The notes under the pieces are model-generated. The model searched no databases, was not told where the DNA came from, and saw nothing but the letters and a program-made list of their open reading frames with translations. The position numbers and the translations under genes are program-made. Below are positions 18,024 to 28,281 of a stretch of DNA of 64,000 nucleotides, one piece after another. Position 1 is the first letter of the stretch. Every line of letters begins with the position of its first letter. The stretch is from assembly GCF_000092045.1 (NCBI RefSeq), contig NC_007761.1:127001-191000 (forward strand), in the 5' to 3' direction. This DNA comes from Rhizobium etli CFN 42 (GTDB lineage Bacteria; Pseudomonadota; Alphaproteobacteria; Rhizobiales; Rhizobiaceae).

Positions 18024-18312
18024 CCGCTCCGGCCTTGCCGGATATCCGGATCACGAGGCTGCCAAGTTCATCCGTGGTCAGCATCGTGCCGGTAAGATCG
18101 AAGGGATCATCCCTCGGGCGCCCGGCTGCAACTGAAAGCTGCTCATGCCGGTCTTCCTGCGAGTATTTCTAGATTTCGAAGATGACAGGCGCATGACGAA
18201 TAAGCGGCTTCTTTGCGAAGAAAGATGCGCCATTCACCAATTTTCCTTCCAAACCGCGGAAATTTCGCTAAGACCGAACCCCTGATATCACAAATCCGGG
18301 ACCCCCCATTTC

Positions 18313-19305
18313 ATGACAAGATTCGATGTTCTGACGGTCGGCAACGCAATCGTGGATATCATCTCCCGTTGCAACGACCAGTTCCTAATTGACAACCAGA
18401 TCACGAAGGCGGCGATGAACCTCATCGACGCCGAACGCGCCGAACTCTTGTATTCGCGCATGGGACCGGCACTGGAAGCCTCCGGCGGCAGCGCCGGCAA
18501 CACGGCGGCGGGCGTTGCTAATCTCGGCGGCAAGGCCGCCTATTTCGGCAATGTCGCCGCAGATCAGCTCGGAGACATCTTTACCCACGACATCCGCGCT
18601 CAGGGCGTCCACTATCAGACGAAGCCGAAGGGCGCCTTCCCGCCGACGGCGCGCTCGATGATCTTCGTCACCGAGGATGGCGAGCGTTCGATGAATACCT
18701 ATCTCGGCGCATGCGTCGAACTCGGTCCTGAGGATGTCGAAGCCGATGTCGTTGCCGATGCCAAGGTCACTTATTTCGAAGGTTATCTGTGGGATCCGCC
18801 GCGCGCCAAGGAGGCGATTCTCGATTGCGCCCGCATCGCCCATCAACACGGCCGGGAAATGTCGATGACGCTGTCCGACAGTTTCTGCGTCGACCGGTAC
18901 CGCGGAGAGTTCCTCGATCTGATGCGCTCCGGCAAGGTCGATATCGTCTTTGCCAATCGCCAGGAGGCGCTGTCGCTTTACCAGACCGACGATTTCGAAG
19001 AGGCGCTGAACAGGATCGCCGCGGACTGCAAGATCGCCGCCGTGACGATGAGCGAGAACGGCGCCGTCATCCTGAAGGGCCGGGAGCGTTATTACGTCAA
19101 TGCGATCAGGATCCGGGAAGTTGTGGATACAACGGGTGCCGGCGACCTGTTTGCCTCCGGCTTCCTCTATGGCTACACGCAGGGACGGTCCCTGGAGGAT
19201 TGCGGGAAGCTCGGTTGTCTCGCCGCCGGTATTGTCATTCAGCAGATCGGCCCACGCCCGATGACTTCGCTTTCCGAGGCCGCCAAACAAGCGGGGCTTA
19301 TTTGA
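18313..19305 (+). CDS. PfkB-family carbohydrate/adenosine kinase
   Basis: 330 residues. The N-terminal VGNAIVDII and SGGSAGNTAAGVANLGG form the PfkB substrate-binding part. The C-terminal signature DTTGAGDLFASGFLYGYTQG holds the catalytic aspartate and anion hole. Databases often call this alphaproteobacterial group adenosine kinase; ribokinase-like sugar kinase is equally possible from sequence. Its last 8 bases overlap the end of the convergent SH3-protein gene. Confidence 0.9.
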   Translation: MTRFDVLTVGNAIVDIISRCNDQFLIDNQITKAAMNLIDAERAELLYSRMGPALEASGGSAGNTAAGVANLGGKAAYFGNVAADQLGDIFTHDIRAQGVHYQTKPKGAFPPTARSMIFVTEDGERSMNTYLGACVELGPEDVEADVVADAKVTYFEGYLWDPPRAKEAILDCARIAHQHGREMSMTLSDSFCVDRYRGEFLDLMRSGKVDIVFANRQEALSLYQTDDFEEALNRIAADCKIAAVTMSENGAVILKGRERYYVNAIRIREVVDTTGAGDLFASGFLYGYTQGRSLEDCGKLGCLAAGIVIQQIGPRPMTSLSEAAKQAGLI

Positions 19306-19837
19306 AGGCTTCGCCGGGATAGGCGCCCCAGATTTCCGACTGGGCCACCCAGCCCGCGGCGCCGTCGGTCTCTGCGTGGCACCAATCGCCGTTGCATTCG
19401 CCGATCGTCAGCATCACGCCGGGTTCGAGCTTGGCGACGATCGAGGCGGAGGGCTGCGCCTCGCGGCGCAGATTGACATAGACCCCCTTGCCCTTCGTCT
19501 TCATCCAGGGCGCGGCGATCGCCGCGCGCTGGCCCGACAGCAGCGACTGATTGACCCAGCCTTCAGTGCCGTCGGCATCGCGGATGCGGCGCCAGTTGTC
19601 GTATTCCTGGATGATTTCCACTGGCAGGCCGGATTTCAGGTACATCCACGATACGGCGAAATCCGTTCCCGGGCCGATGCGCAGGTTGACGCGCTTCGAT
19701 TTCAATGTGACGAAGCGCGGCAATGGCAGGCCGCTCGGCCCCTTGGCCGCCTGCGCATGAGCAAATTCTAAGGTTCCCATCGATGCGGCCAGAGCGATCG
19801 CGAGGGCGAGGCAGGACTTCAGGACTTTGCTGCGCAT
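19298..19837 (-). CDS. Exported protein with two SH3-like domains
   Basis: 179 residues from the ATG at 19837 with a signal peptide (MRSKVLKSCLALAIALAAS then cleavage near AHAQA). Two bacterial SH3_3 modules follow: SKRVNLRIGPGTDFAVSWMY and KGVYVNLRREAQPSASIVAK, each ending in a W-V segment (EGWVNQSLL, AGWVAQSEIWG). Such domains bind cell-wall peptides or act as scaffolds in the periplasm. An upstream in-frame ATG at 19882 would spoil the signal peptide. The specific role is unknown. Confidence 0.88.
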   Translation of the reverse strand: MRSKVLKSCLALAIALAASMGTLEFAHAQAAKGPSGLPLPRFVTLKSKRVNLRIGPGTDFAVSWMYLKSGLPVEIIQEYDNWRRIRDADGTEGWVNQSLLSGQRAAIAAPWMKTKGKGVYVNLRREAQPSASIVAKLEPGVMLTIGECNGDWCHAETDGAAGWVAQSEIWGAYPGEAFK

Positions 19838-20022
19838 GGAGGCTTCCGTTTGCTCGAATTCGCGGGCAAGTCCGGCCTGCACGCGGTCCGGGCTTTGACA
19901 TTCCCCGGCTGCACCACGAGTTTTGTTTGTCTTCGCGTGCGGGTCTGGTAGAAAATGCCCGGAACGGGAAAATTATCACCCCTCTTGGTTAAAGACCTCT
20001 GAACAAGGCACCGCAGGCAGCC

Positions 20023-21024
20023 ATGACAGCGAAGAAAAAACCGAAGGTCTATATTACCCGCAAGTTGCCGGATGCCGTCGAAACCCGAATGCGGGAGCTC
20101 TTCGATGCCGAGCTGAACATCGATGACGCGCCGCGCTCCGTTCCCGAGCTTATCGCCGCTGTGCGGACCGCCGACGTGCTGGTGCCGACGGTCACCGATC
20201 GCATCGATGCGGCGCTGATCGATGAGGCGGGACCGCAGATGAAGCTGATTGCCAGCTTCTCCAACGGCACCGACCACATCGACGTCGAGGCGGCGGCGCG
20301 CAAGGGCATCACCGTCACCAATACGCCGAACGTCCTGACCGAGGACACTGCCGATATGACAATGGCGCTGATTCTCGCGGTCCCGAGGCGGCTCGGCGAA
20401 GGGGCGCGGATCCTGACCGACAAGCCGGGCGAGTGGGCCGGCTGGTCTCCGACCTGGATGCTCGGCCGGCGCATTCACGGCAAGCGGATCGGCATCGTCG
20501 GCATGGGGCGAATCGGCACGGCGGTGGCCCGCCGCGCCAAGGCTTTTGGTCTTTCGATTCACTACCACAACCGCAAGCGCGTCAATCCGGCGGTCGAGGA
20601 CGAGTTGGAGGCAACCTATTGGGAAAGCCTCGACCAGATGCTGGCCCGCGTCGACATCGTCTCGATCAACTGCCCCTCGACACCGGCAACCTTTCACCTG
20701 ATTTCGGCGCGCCGCCTGGCACTGCTGCAGCCGACGGCCTATCTCGTCAATACGGCGCGCGGCGACGTCGTCGACGAAACCGCGCTGATCAAGTGCCTGA
20801 GAGAGGGCAGGATCGCCGGCGCCGGCCTCGATGTTTTCGAGAACGAGCCTGCCGTCAATCCGAAGCTCGTCAAACTCGCCAACGAGGGCAAGGTCGTGCT
20901 GCTGCCGCATATGAGCTCGGCGACGATCGAAGGCCGCATCGACATGGGCGACAAGGTCATCATCAATATCCGCACGTTCATCGACGGCCACAGACCGCCG
21001 AATCGGGTGCTGCCTGGCCGTTGA
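20023..21024 (+). CDS. D-isomer-specific 2-hydroxyacid dehydrogenase (glyoxylate/hydroxypyruvate reductase-like)
   Basis: 333 residues. The Rossmann motif is GIVGMGRIGTAVARRAKAFG. The catalytic triad is visible as Arg in NTARGDVVDE, Glu in DVFENEP and His in LLPHMSSAT. The N-terminal substrate domain includes SFSNGTDHIDVEAA. The family reduces 2-keto acids with NAD(P)H; the length and GTDHID motif suggest glyoxylate or hydroxypyruvate as substrate, not proven. Confidence 0.92.
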   Translation: MTAKKKPKVYITRKLPDAVETRMRELFDAELNIDDAPRSVPELIAAVRTADVLVPTVTDRIDAALIDEAGPQMKLIASFSNGTDHIDVEAAARKGITVTNTPNVLTEDTADMTMALILAVPRRLGEGARILTDKPGEWAGWSPTWMLGRRIHGKRIGIVGMGRIGTAVARRAKAFGLSIHYHNRKRVNPAVEDELEATYWESLDQMLARVDIVSINCPSTPATFHLISARRLALLQPTAYLVNTARGDVVDETALIKCLREGRIAGAGLDVFENEPAVNPKLVKLANEGKVVLLPHMSSATIEGRIDMGDKVIINIRTFIDGHRPPNRVLPGR

Positions 21025-21055
21025 GCTATTCGGAGAGCCGATCGGTCGATGCGCG

Positions 21056-21529
21056 TCAGCGAGTAAGGATCTTCCGCATCTCGACGAAGGTCGTCCTGGT
21101 GAAACCAGGATGGGCCTTCTCGGCGGTTCTGGAAAATCCCCAGGCGGCAAAGACGGCGTGATTGTCGGTAAGCTCGATGCGTGTCTCCAGACGCAAGGCG
21201 GCAAGGCCGAATTCTGCGGCCGTCTCCTCGGCAACTGCCAGCAAACGCCTGCCGAGGCCCTTGCCTTGCGCCGCCGGCAGAACCGCGAGCTTGCCGACAT
21301 AGAGACAATCGGCCTCCGGCCGCAGAAACAGGCAGCCGGTCAGTTTACCATCGTCGATGACGACATGGCCGATCTCGGCCTCAGCCTTTGCTGCCAGCGC
21401 CTCCGCCGTCAGACGGAGCGCCGAGGACGGCGGATCGATCCTGCCGTTCATCGAAGCGAAGGCCGTGAGGATGAGGGCGAGCAACTCGTCCCAGCGCGTG
21501 AAGCTCGGATCGAGGCGGATAATCGTCAT
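21056..21529 (-). CDS. GNAT-family N-acetyltransferase
   Basis: 157 residues. Motif A reads VGKLAVLPAAQGKGLGRRLL, with the Q/R-x-x-G-x-G acetyl-CoA loop, followed by an alpha-helix and LETRIELTDNHAVFAAWGF. The acceptor is unknown. Its start overlaps the stop of the ThiF-like gene (ATGA, 21526-21529), making it the third gene of a recF-thiF-GNAT coupled operon. Confidence 0.88.
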   Translation of the reverse strand: MTIIRLDPSFTRWDELLALILTAFASMNGRIDPPSSALRLTAEALAAKAEAEIGHVVIDDGKLTGCLFLRPEADCLYVGKLAVLPAAQGKGLGRRLLAVAEETAAEFGLAALRLETRIELTDNHAVFAAWGFSRTAEKAHPGFTRTTFVEMRKILTR

Positions 21530-22344
21530 CCGGCCTGCCTTGCGCGTCGGCGCTTGTAGCGCACGGTTTCGAACCGGGCCAAGAGTGCGTCGTAAAGCAG
21601 CAGCCGCCCGATCAGCGGCTCGCCGGCGCCGGTGATGAGCTTGATCGCCTCCATCGCCATCATCGTGCCGATGACGCCGGTGAGCGCGCCGATAATGCCG
21701 GCTTCAGCGCAGCTGGGAATGAGACCCGCCGGCGGCGCCTCGGGAAACAGGTCGCGATAGCCTGGGTTGGGTGCTCCGTCGTCAGCCGTCTCATAAGGTT
21801 TTAGCACCGTCAGTGAACCGTCGAAACGACCGACGGCGCCGGTGACGAGCGGGATACGTGCTTCCTCCGCCGCATCGGCCGCGGCATAACGCGTATCGAA
21901 ATTGTCGGAGCCGTCGATCAGGAGATCGAAGCCGGATAATTGACGCCGGGCAGTCTCGCGAGAAAAGCGTTCCTCGAAGCGGATGAGCCGCACATGCGGA
22001 TTGAGCCTGGCAATGGCCAAGGCGGCGCTTTCGGTTTTCAGCTCGCCGATCGTGCCGGAATCATGGATCACCTGGCGCTGCAGATTGGACAGCGACACCC
22101 GGTCGTCGTCGACGATGCCGAGCGTGCCGATACCGGCGGCGGCGAGATATTGCAGAATCGGCGCACCGAGCCCGCCGGCGCCGATCACCAGCACGCGGGC
22201 GGCTTTGAGTTTCTGCTGGCCTGCGCCGCCGATTTCGGGGAGCAGGATATGGCGTTGATACCGGGCGATTTCATCGGGGCTGAGAGGTTCCATGGCGGCG
22301 ATGGTAGCATGGCCCTCGACATCGGGAAAAGCTGTCTCCCTCAT
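21526..22344 (-). CDS. ThiF/MoeB-family adenylyltransferase
   Basis: 272 residues from the ATG at 22344, which overlaps the recF stop and has GGAAGG 8 bases upstream; an inner ATG at 22293 (MEPLSPDEIARYQRH) is the other candidate. It has the E1-like nucleotide motif VLVIGAGGLGAPILQYLA and the Arg finger/Asp region LIDGSDNFDTRYAAADA. One cysteine sits in IPSCAEAGIIGALTG. The CxxC zinc ligands of typical MoeB/ThiF are missing: the usual CYRC segment is GYRD here. It probably adenylates the C-terminus of a MoaD- or ThiS-like carrier, none of which is encoded nearby. Confidence 0.9.
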   Translation of the reverse strand: MRETAFPDVEGHATIAAMEPLSPDEIARYQRHILLPEIGGAGQQKLKAARVLVIGAGGLGAPILQYLAAAGIGTLGIVDDDRVSLSNLQRQVIHDSGTIGELKTESAALAIARLNPHVRLIRFEERFSRETARRQLSGFDLLIDGSDNFDTRYAAADAAEEARIPLVTGAVGRFDGSLTVLKPYETADDGAPNPGYRDLFPEAPPAGLIPSCAEAGIIGALTGVIGTMMAMEAIKLITGAGEPLIGRLLLYDALLARFETVRYKRRRARQAG

Positions 22345-23465
22345 CCGAACACCCTTCCGTCCGCAACCGTAAAGAACTGCGCCCTGTCGCCGAGAGCCGT
22401 GAACATTCCCCGATCCGTTCCGGTCATAAAGGCCTGACCACCGAGTCCGTCGATGATGTCGAACAGCGCGGCGCGCCTGTTCTCGTCGAGATGCGCGGCG
22501 ATCTCGTCGAGCAGCAGGATCGGCGCATGACCGGTGAGATTGCCGACAAGGCGCGCATGGGCAAGCACCAGGCCGACAAGCAGCGCTTTCTGCTCGCCGG
22601 TGGAGCAACGCGCCGCCTCCATCGCCTTTTCGCGGTGATGGACGACGAGGTCGGTGCGATGCGGTCCCTCCAGCGTGCGCCCCGCGCCGGCATCGCGGTA
22701 GCGGCTTTCGGCGAGCATCACCCTATAATCGTCCTCAAGGTCGACCGATGGGCGCGAGAACTGACCGTCCATGAAGCCCGAGAGCTGCAGTGAGGCCGAC
22801 GGGAAAGGCGAGCTCTCCAGCGTTTCTTCGGTCAGCCGGGTCAATAGACCGAGCATCTCCTGGCGGGCGAGCGCCATGGCGATGCCGAGGCTTGCCATCT
22901 GCTCTTCGATACCCGCAAGCCAGGAAGGGTCGAAGCGGCCGTCGTCCAGCAGCTTGTTGCGGCTGCGCATGGCGCGCTCGAAATCGCTGGCGCGGCGGCC
23001 GTGGGCAGGATCGAGCGACAGCACCAGCCTGTCGAGAAAGCGTCGGCGGTCGGAGGAGGCGCCGGTAAAGAGCCCATCCATCGCCGGTATCAGCCAGAGA
23101 AGACGCAGGTGATCGGTCAACTCGTCGGCGGTTTTTGCCGGGGTGCCGTTGATGCGGAGCCGGCGGGCTGTGGTCTCCTCGCCCGCTTCTATGCCGGTTC
23201 CGATCTCGACCTCGCCCTCCATTCCGTCAAGCGCCGCGAAGATCGAAAAGCCGCCGGCCGCGCCGACACGGGTAATGTCGCCATAGGCGGCTCGGCGCAG
23301 GCCGCGGCCGGGCGAAAGCAGCGAGACCGCCTCCATGAGATTGGTCTTGCCGGCGCCATTGTCTCCGGTCAGCACGGCATGCCGACCGTCGAGACTAAGG
23401 CTCGCGGCCGCATAATTGCGGAAGTCTGTCAGCTTCAGACGGGAAAGAGAAACCTTATGCGGCAT
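22341..23465 (-). CDS. recF: DNA replication and repair protein RecF
   Basis: 374 residues. Walker A is LTGDNGAGKTNLMEAVSLLS near the N-terminus, the ABC-type signature STGEQKALLVGLVLAHARLV lies at about 300, and Walker B is APILLLDEIAAHLDENRRAA. RecF binds gapped DNA and helps RecR/RecO load RecA at stalled forks. It starts an operon whose three genes overlap by 4 bases each. Confidence 0.96.
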   Translation of the reverse strand: MPHKVSLSRLKLTDFRNYAAASLSLDGRHAVLTGDNGAGKTNLMEAVSLLSPGRGLRRAAYGDITRVGAAGGFSIFAALDGMEGEVEIGTGIEAGEETTARRLRINGTPAKTADELTDHLRLLWLIPAMDGLFTGASSDRRRFLDRLVLSLDPAHGRRASDFERAMRSRNKLLDDGRFDPSWLAGIEEQMASLGIAMALARQEMLGLLTRLTEETLESSPFPSASLQLSGFMDGQFSRPSVDLEDDYRVMLAESRYRDAGAGRTLEGPHRTDLVVHHREKAMEAARCSTGEQKALLVGLVLAHARLVGNLTGHAPILLLDEIAAHLDENRRAALFDIIDGLGGQAFMTGTDRGMFTALGDRAQFFTVADGRVFG

Positions 23466-23847
23466 TGCGTATCCGGGTTCATGACGCGTGACAGCTAAGC
23501 CGAAGCGGCCCAGATGGCAAGCTCGCCGCTTCGCGCCGCCTCTCGCGCGCGTTTCAGAGGAAGCATTGTAAACGCGATGGATTTCGGAACTTTTCGGTAC
23601 GGTTTTCTCGAGCCCGCAAAAAATACAACCGCATCAGAGGCGTCCGAGATTCGGCATCGTGCCGACGACAGTCATCGCCGTCAGCTCTCGGATCGCTTGC
23701 AGGGTAGGGCTTCCGCGGCATTCCTCGGTGGCTGCTGACGTAACGTAATGCCCAGAAAAAGTCGGTTGAATTTTGCAACTGCAGGGTTGCGATATCTCGG
23801 GAAAACGATATGGTGAACAAAAGGTTCATGTATAAGAGAGTGGTGCA
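23466..23847. other. Intergenic region upstream of recF and of the XRE regulator gene
   Basis: No gene is supported in these 382 bases between two divergent genes. Close to the XRE gene lie an inverted repeat GCAAC-TGCAGG-GTTGC (about 23774-23789) and two CGATAT boxes 16 bases apart (about 23788 and 23804), possible autoregulatory sites. The rest shows nothing I can assign. Confidence 0.4.
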
Positions 23848-24213
23848 GTGCCAGATCCGGTCGATATCATTGTTGGTCGCAACATCAGACAGCTTCGCGC
23901 CATTCGTCGTGTTTCCCAGCTCGATCTCGGTGAAGCACTCGGACTGACTTTCCAGCAGATCCAGAAATATGAAAAGGGAACGAACCGCGTTTCAGCCAGC
24001 AAGCTGCATCAGATCGCGGTTTTTCTCGGGGTCGAGATCTCCGCCCTCTTCGAGGGGACGGATATATCGGAATTCGGCGGCCGTATCGAACTCAGCCCTG
24101 ATGCCTATGCCCTGGCGCTGAGCTACGACAAGCTGAACTCGACTGCAGGCAAGGAAGCGGTCAAGACCATCCTTACCCTCATGAGCGGCGAAGCGGTCGA
24201 AAGCGCCGCCTGA
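23848..24213 (+). CDS. XRE-family HTH transcriptional regulator (PraR-like)
   Basis: 121 residues. The helix-turn-helix lies at about 10-64: [20 protein letters not shown] then [20 protein letters not shown]. The [14 protein letters not shown] block is the hallmark of the alphaproteobacterial PraR/PhrR-type regulators, which control biofilm and quorum-sensing genes in other rhizobia. This copy is a paralogue at best and its targets are unknown. The start is GTG at 23848 with GAGAG upstream. Inverted repeats just upstream may be its own operator. Confidence 0.88.
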   Translation: MPDPVDIIVGRNIRQLRAIRRVSQLDLGEALGLTFQQIQKYEKGTNRVSASKLHQIAVFLGVEISALFEGTDISEFGGRIELSPDAYALALSYDKLNSTAGKEAVKTILTLMSGEAVESAA

Positions 24214-24334
24214 CTCCGCCGAAGCGGTCAGTCGACCTCAGGAAAAGCAAGGCTTCTTCAGACAGGGACGACCTCCCAACGATATCGGGCGGACTGTCCC
24301 CAGCCGCGGAAGCATTTCGCGACTCGCTGGTGAA

Positions 24335-24712
24335 TCAGTGAATCTCGCACCCATGCAACGCCGTCAGCAGGTCGTCCTGCGTCCGGTGGCCGGCGTGGTA
24401 GAGGTCGATCGCGATACTGGCGATGGAAAGGCCCTGCTGGCTGCGAAGCTTGATATTGCGCTCGGCACACCATGTGTAGATTGCGCCGGCGAGAACGTCG
24501 ACATCTTCGGACTGAGAGGAAAAGGCTGGCGCCATGATGGATACTCTTGCTTCGGTGGTCCCCGTCAGAGCGCCTGCGTCCAATGGGACGCGCTGGAGAC
24601 GCTCCGTCGCTCTGAAACTGCGCATAACCTTGCTGATATCGATTCCGATCTCGCGGGTCATGCGCCGACGGCAAAGATTGAAGCCATTTGAAATACTTGC
24701 AAGCGGCATCAT
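24335..24712 (-). CDS. Conserved-looking hypothetical protein
   Basis: Up to 125 residues with no recognised domain. The C-terminal half is regular and helical (AGAIYTWCAERNIKLRSQQG, then LSIASIAIDLYHAGHRTQDD), with codon use like its neighbours. The first ATG (24712) and the inner ones (24661, about 24631) all lack a strong ribosome-binding site, so the N-terminus is uncertain. An overlapping longer frame on the same strand (24258-24800) looks like a shadow. It sits alone between the XRE gene and the dnaJ terminator. Confidence 0.5.
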   Translation of the reverse strand: MMPLASISNGFNLCRRRMTREIGIDISKVMRSFRATERLQRVPLDAGALTGTTEARVSIMAPAFSSQSEDVDVLAGAIYTWCAERNIKLRSQQGLSIASIAIDLYHAGHRTQDDLLTALHGCEIH

Positions 24713-24817
24713 CGGGCTGCGTTAACGCAAGTTCCTGTTCCGATCGGGCACCGTATCGATCCGGAACAGATCTGCCTGGCGTGAACTGTCCATGTCCCAA
24801 ATCAGGATTGCGCGAGC

Positions 24818-24850
24818 AAAAAAGCCGGAGACGTTTCCGTCCCCGGCTTT
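24818..24850 (-). terminator. Intrinsic terminator after dnaJ
   Basis: Minus strand AGCCGGGGACG-GAAA-CGTCTCCGGCT followed by TTTTTT: an 11-bp stem (one G-U pair) with a GAAA loop, 25 bases after the dnaJ stop. It ends the dnaK-dnaJ transcript and could also work weakly on the plus strand. Confidence 0.9.
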
Positions 24851-24874
24851 CGCGATTGCCTATCGACTGACAGC

Positions 24875-26002
24875 TCAGCCTTCGAAGAATTCCTTCATCC
24901 GGGCAAAGAAACCCGTCGACTCCGGATTGTTCTCCTTGGAAGAAATCTGCTCGAATTCCTGCAGTAGTTCGCGCTGACGCTTGGTGAGCTTTTGCGGTGT
25001 CTCGATCTGGATCTGGATATAAAGGTCGCCTGTCTGCGCCGAACGCAGCACGGGCATGCCCTTGCCCTTAAGACGGAACTGTTTGCCGGCCTGCGTGCCC
25101 TCAGGCACGCTCACCCGCGATTTTGTGCCGTCGAGCGTCGCGACATCGAAGGTTCCGCCGAGAGCCGCCGTCGTCATCGATATAGGTACAGCGCAATAGA
25201 GATCGGCTCCATCGCGCTGGTAGAATTCATGCGGCTTCACCGACAGGAAGATATAAAGATCGCCGGCCGGTCCGCCGCGAGTCCCGGCTTCGCCCTCGCC
25301 CTGCAGGCGGATGCGCGTGCCGTCCTCGATGCCGGCGGGAATATTGACGGAGAGCGACCGCTCTTCCGTCACCCGGCCCTGGCCGTGGCACTTCGGACAC
25401 GGATCGGGAATGATCTGGCCGCGGCCGTGGCAGGTCGGGCAGGTCCGCTCGATCGAGAAGAAGCCCTGCGCCGCGCGCACGCGACCCGTGCCCTGACAGG
25501 TGCCGCAGTTCTTCGGCTGCGTGCCGGGCTTGGCACCCGAACCCGAACAGACGTCGCAGGTGATGGAAGTGGGAACGCGGATCTGCGCCGTCTTGCCCGA
25601 GAAAGCCTCTTCCAGCGTAATTTCCATATTGTAGCGAAGATCGGCGCCGCGCTCGCGGCCTCCCGCAGAGCGCTGGCGCCCCCGTCCGCCGCCCATCATC
25701 TCGCCGAATATATCCTCGAAGATGTCGGAGAAGCCGCCGCCGGCAAAGCCGCCGCCACCGCCGCCCATGCCGCCATGCTCAAAGGCTGCGTGGCCATAAC
25801 GATCATAGGCCGCCCGCTTCTGCGGGTCCTTGAGCATTTCATAGGCTTCGTTGATTTCCTTGAACTTCCGTTCGGCTTCCTTGTCGTCCGGGTTTTTGTC
25901 CGGATGATATTTCATCGCCAGCTTTCGGAAGGCGCTCTTCAGCTCTTTCTCGTCCGCCGATTTGGCTACACCCAGAGTTTCGTAAAAGTCCGCTTTTGCC
26001 AT
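24875..26002 (-). CDS. dnaJ: Chaperone protein DnaJ (Hsp40)
   Basis: 375 residues in the full type I layout. The J domain carries HPD ([14 protein letters not shown]). A Gly-rich linker follows, containing [13 protein letters not shown]. The zinc region has four CxxCxGxG-type repeats ([48 protein letters not shown]), followed by the substrate-binding C-terminal domain. DnaJ delivers clients to DnaK and stimulates its ATPase. It lies 85 bases after dnaK. Confidence 0.97.
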   Translation of the reverse strand: MAKADFYETLGVAKSADEKELKSAFRKLAMKYHPDKNPDDKEAERKFKEINEAYEMLKDPQKRAAYDRYGHAAFEHGGMGGGGGGFAGGGFSDIFEDIFGEMMGGGRGRQRSAGGRERGADLRYNMEITLEEAFSGKTAQIRVPTSITCDVCSGSGAKPGTQPKNCGTCQGTGRVRAAQGFFSIERTCPTCHGRGQIIPDPCPKCHGQGRVTEERSLSVNIPAGIEDGTRIRLQGEGEAGTRGGPAGDLYIFLSVKPHEFYQRDGADLYCAVPISMTTAALGGTFDVATLDGTKSRVSVPEGTQAGKQFRLKGKGMPVLRSAQTGDLYIQIQIETPQKLTKRQRELLQEFEQISSKENNPESTGFFARMKEFFEG

Positions 26003-26087
26003 TAAGGATTAAACCCCGGAAATGGATTTCCGGCTGCCATGGTGAGCAGCCGGATCAGGTGTTGAAGCATAACCACGCCGCCGCGGA

Positions 26088-28004
<1,917 letters not shown>

Positions 28005-28118
28005 GTCATTCTCTCCTTGAAGCAAGCTGTCGGAACCCCCAGAAGGCATTTCCCTGACAGCCCCTTACGGGATGGGTCTACTTGAGATTACGCAATCGTG
28101 ATTGCGGTGATGCGGCGT

Positions 28119-28147
28119 ATATAAGGAGCGGTTTTCTGGACTGCAAG
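28119..28147 (-). promoter_or_regulatory. Predicted RpoH (sigma-32) promoter of dnaK
   Basis: Minus strand CTTG, 17 bases, CCTTATAT, matching the alphaproteobacterial heat-shock consensus CTTG-N17-CYTATNT. It lies about 115 bases upstream of the dnaK start. Confidence 0.8.
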
Positions 28148-28281
28148 GCGGGAAATAGCCCGGAATCCAGCAAAACGAATGTGTTGCCTTCAATTTTCGC
28201 AGCAGCCGGGAAAGAGGTCGCCCGATCCCGGAAAGCGTGCGATTTCTAGTATGGCTTGCGCCGGGCATGCAGCACGGAATC

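Noticed and set aside
16699..18084. 461-residue minus-strand frame across the AEC gene and its upstream gap
   Set aside because: It runs through a strong terminator and is out of frame with the clear AEC transporter.
24258..24800. 180-residue minus-strand frame
   Set aside because: It overlaps the more protein-like 125-residue frame and reads as low-complexity Arg/Ser/Gly.
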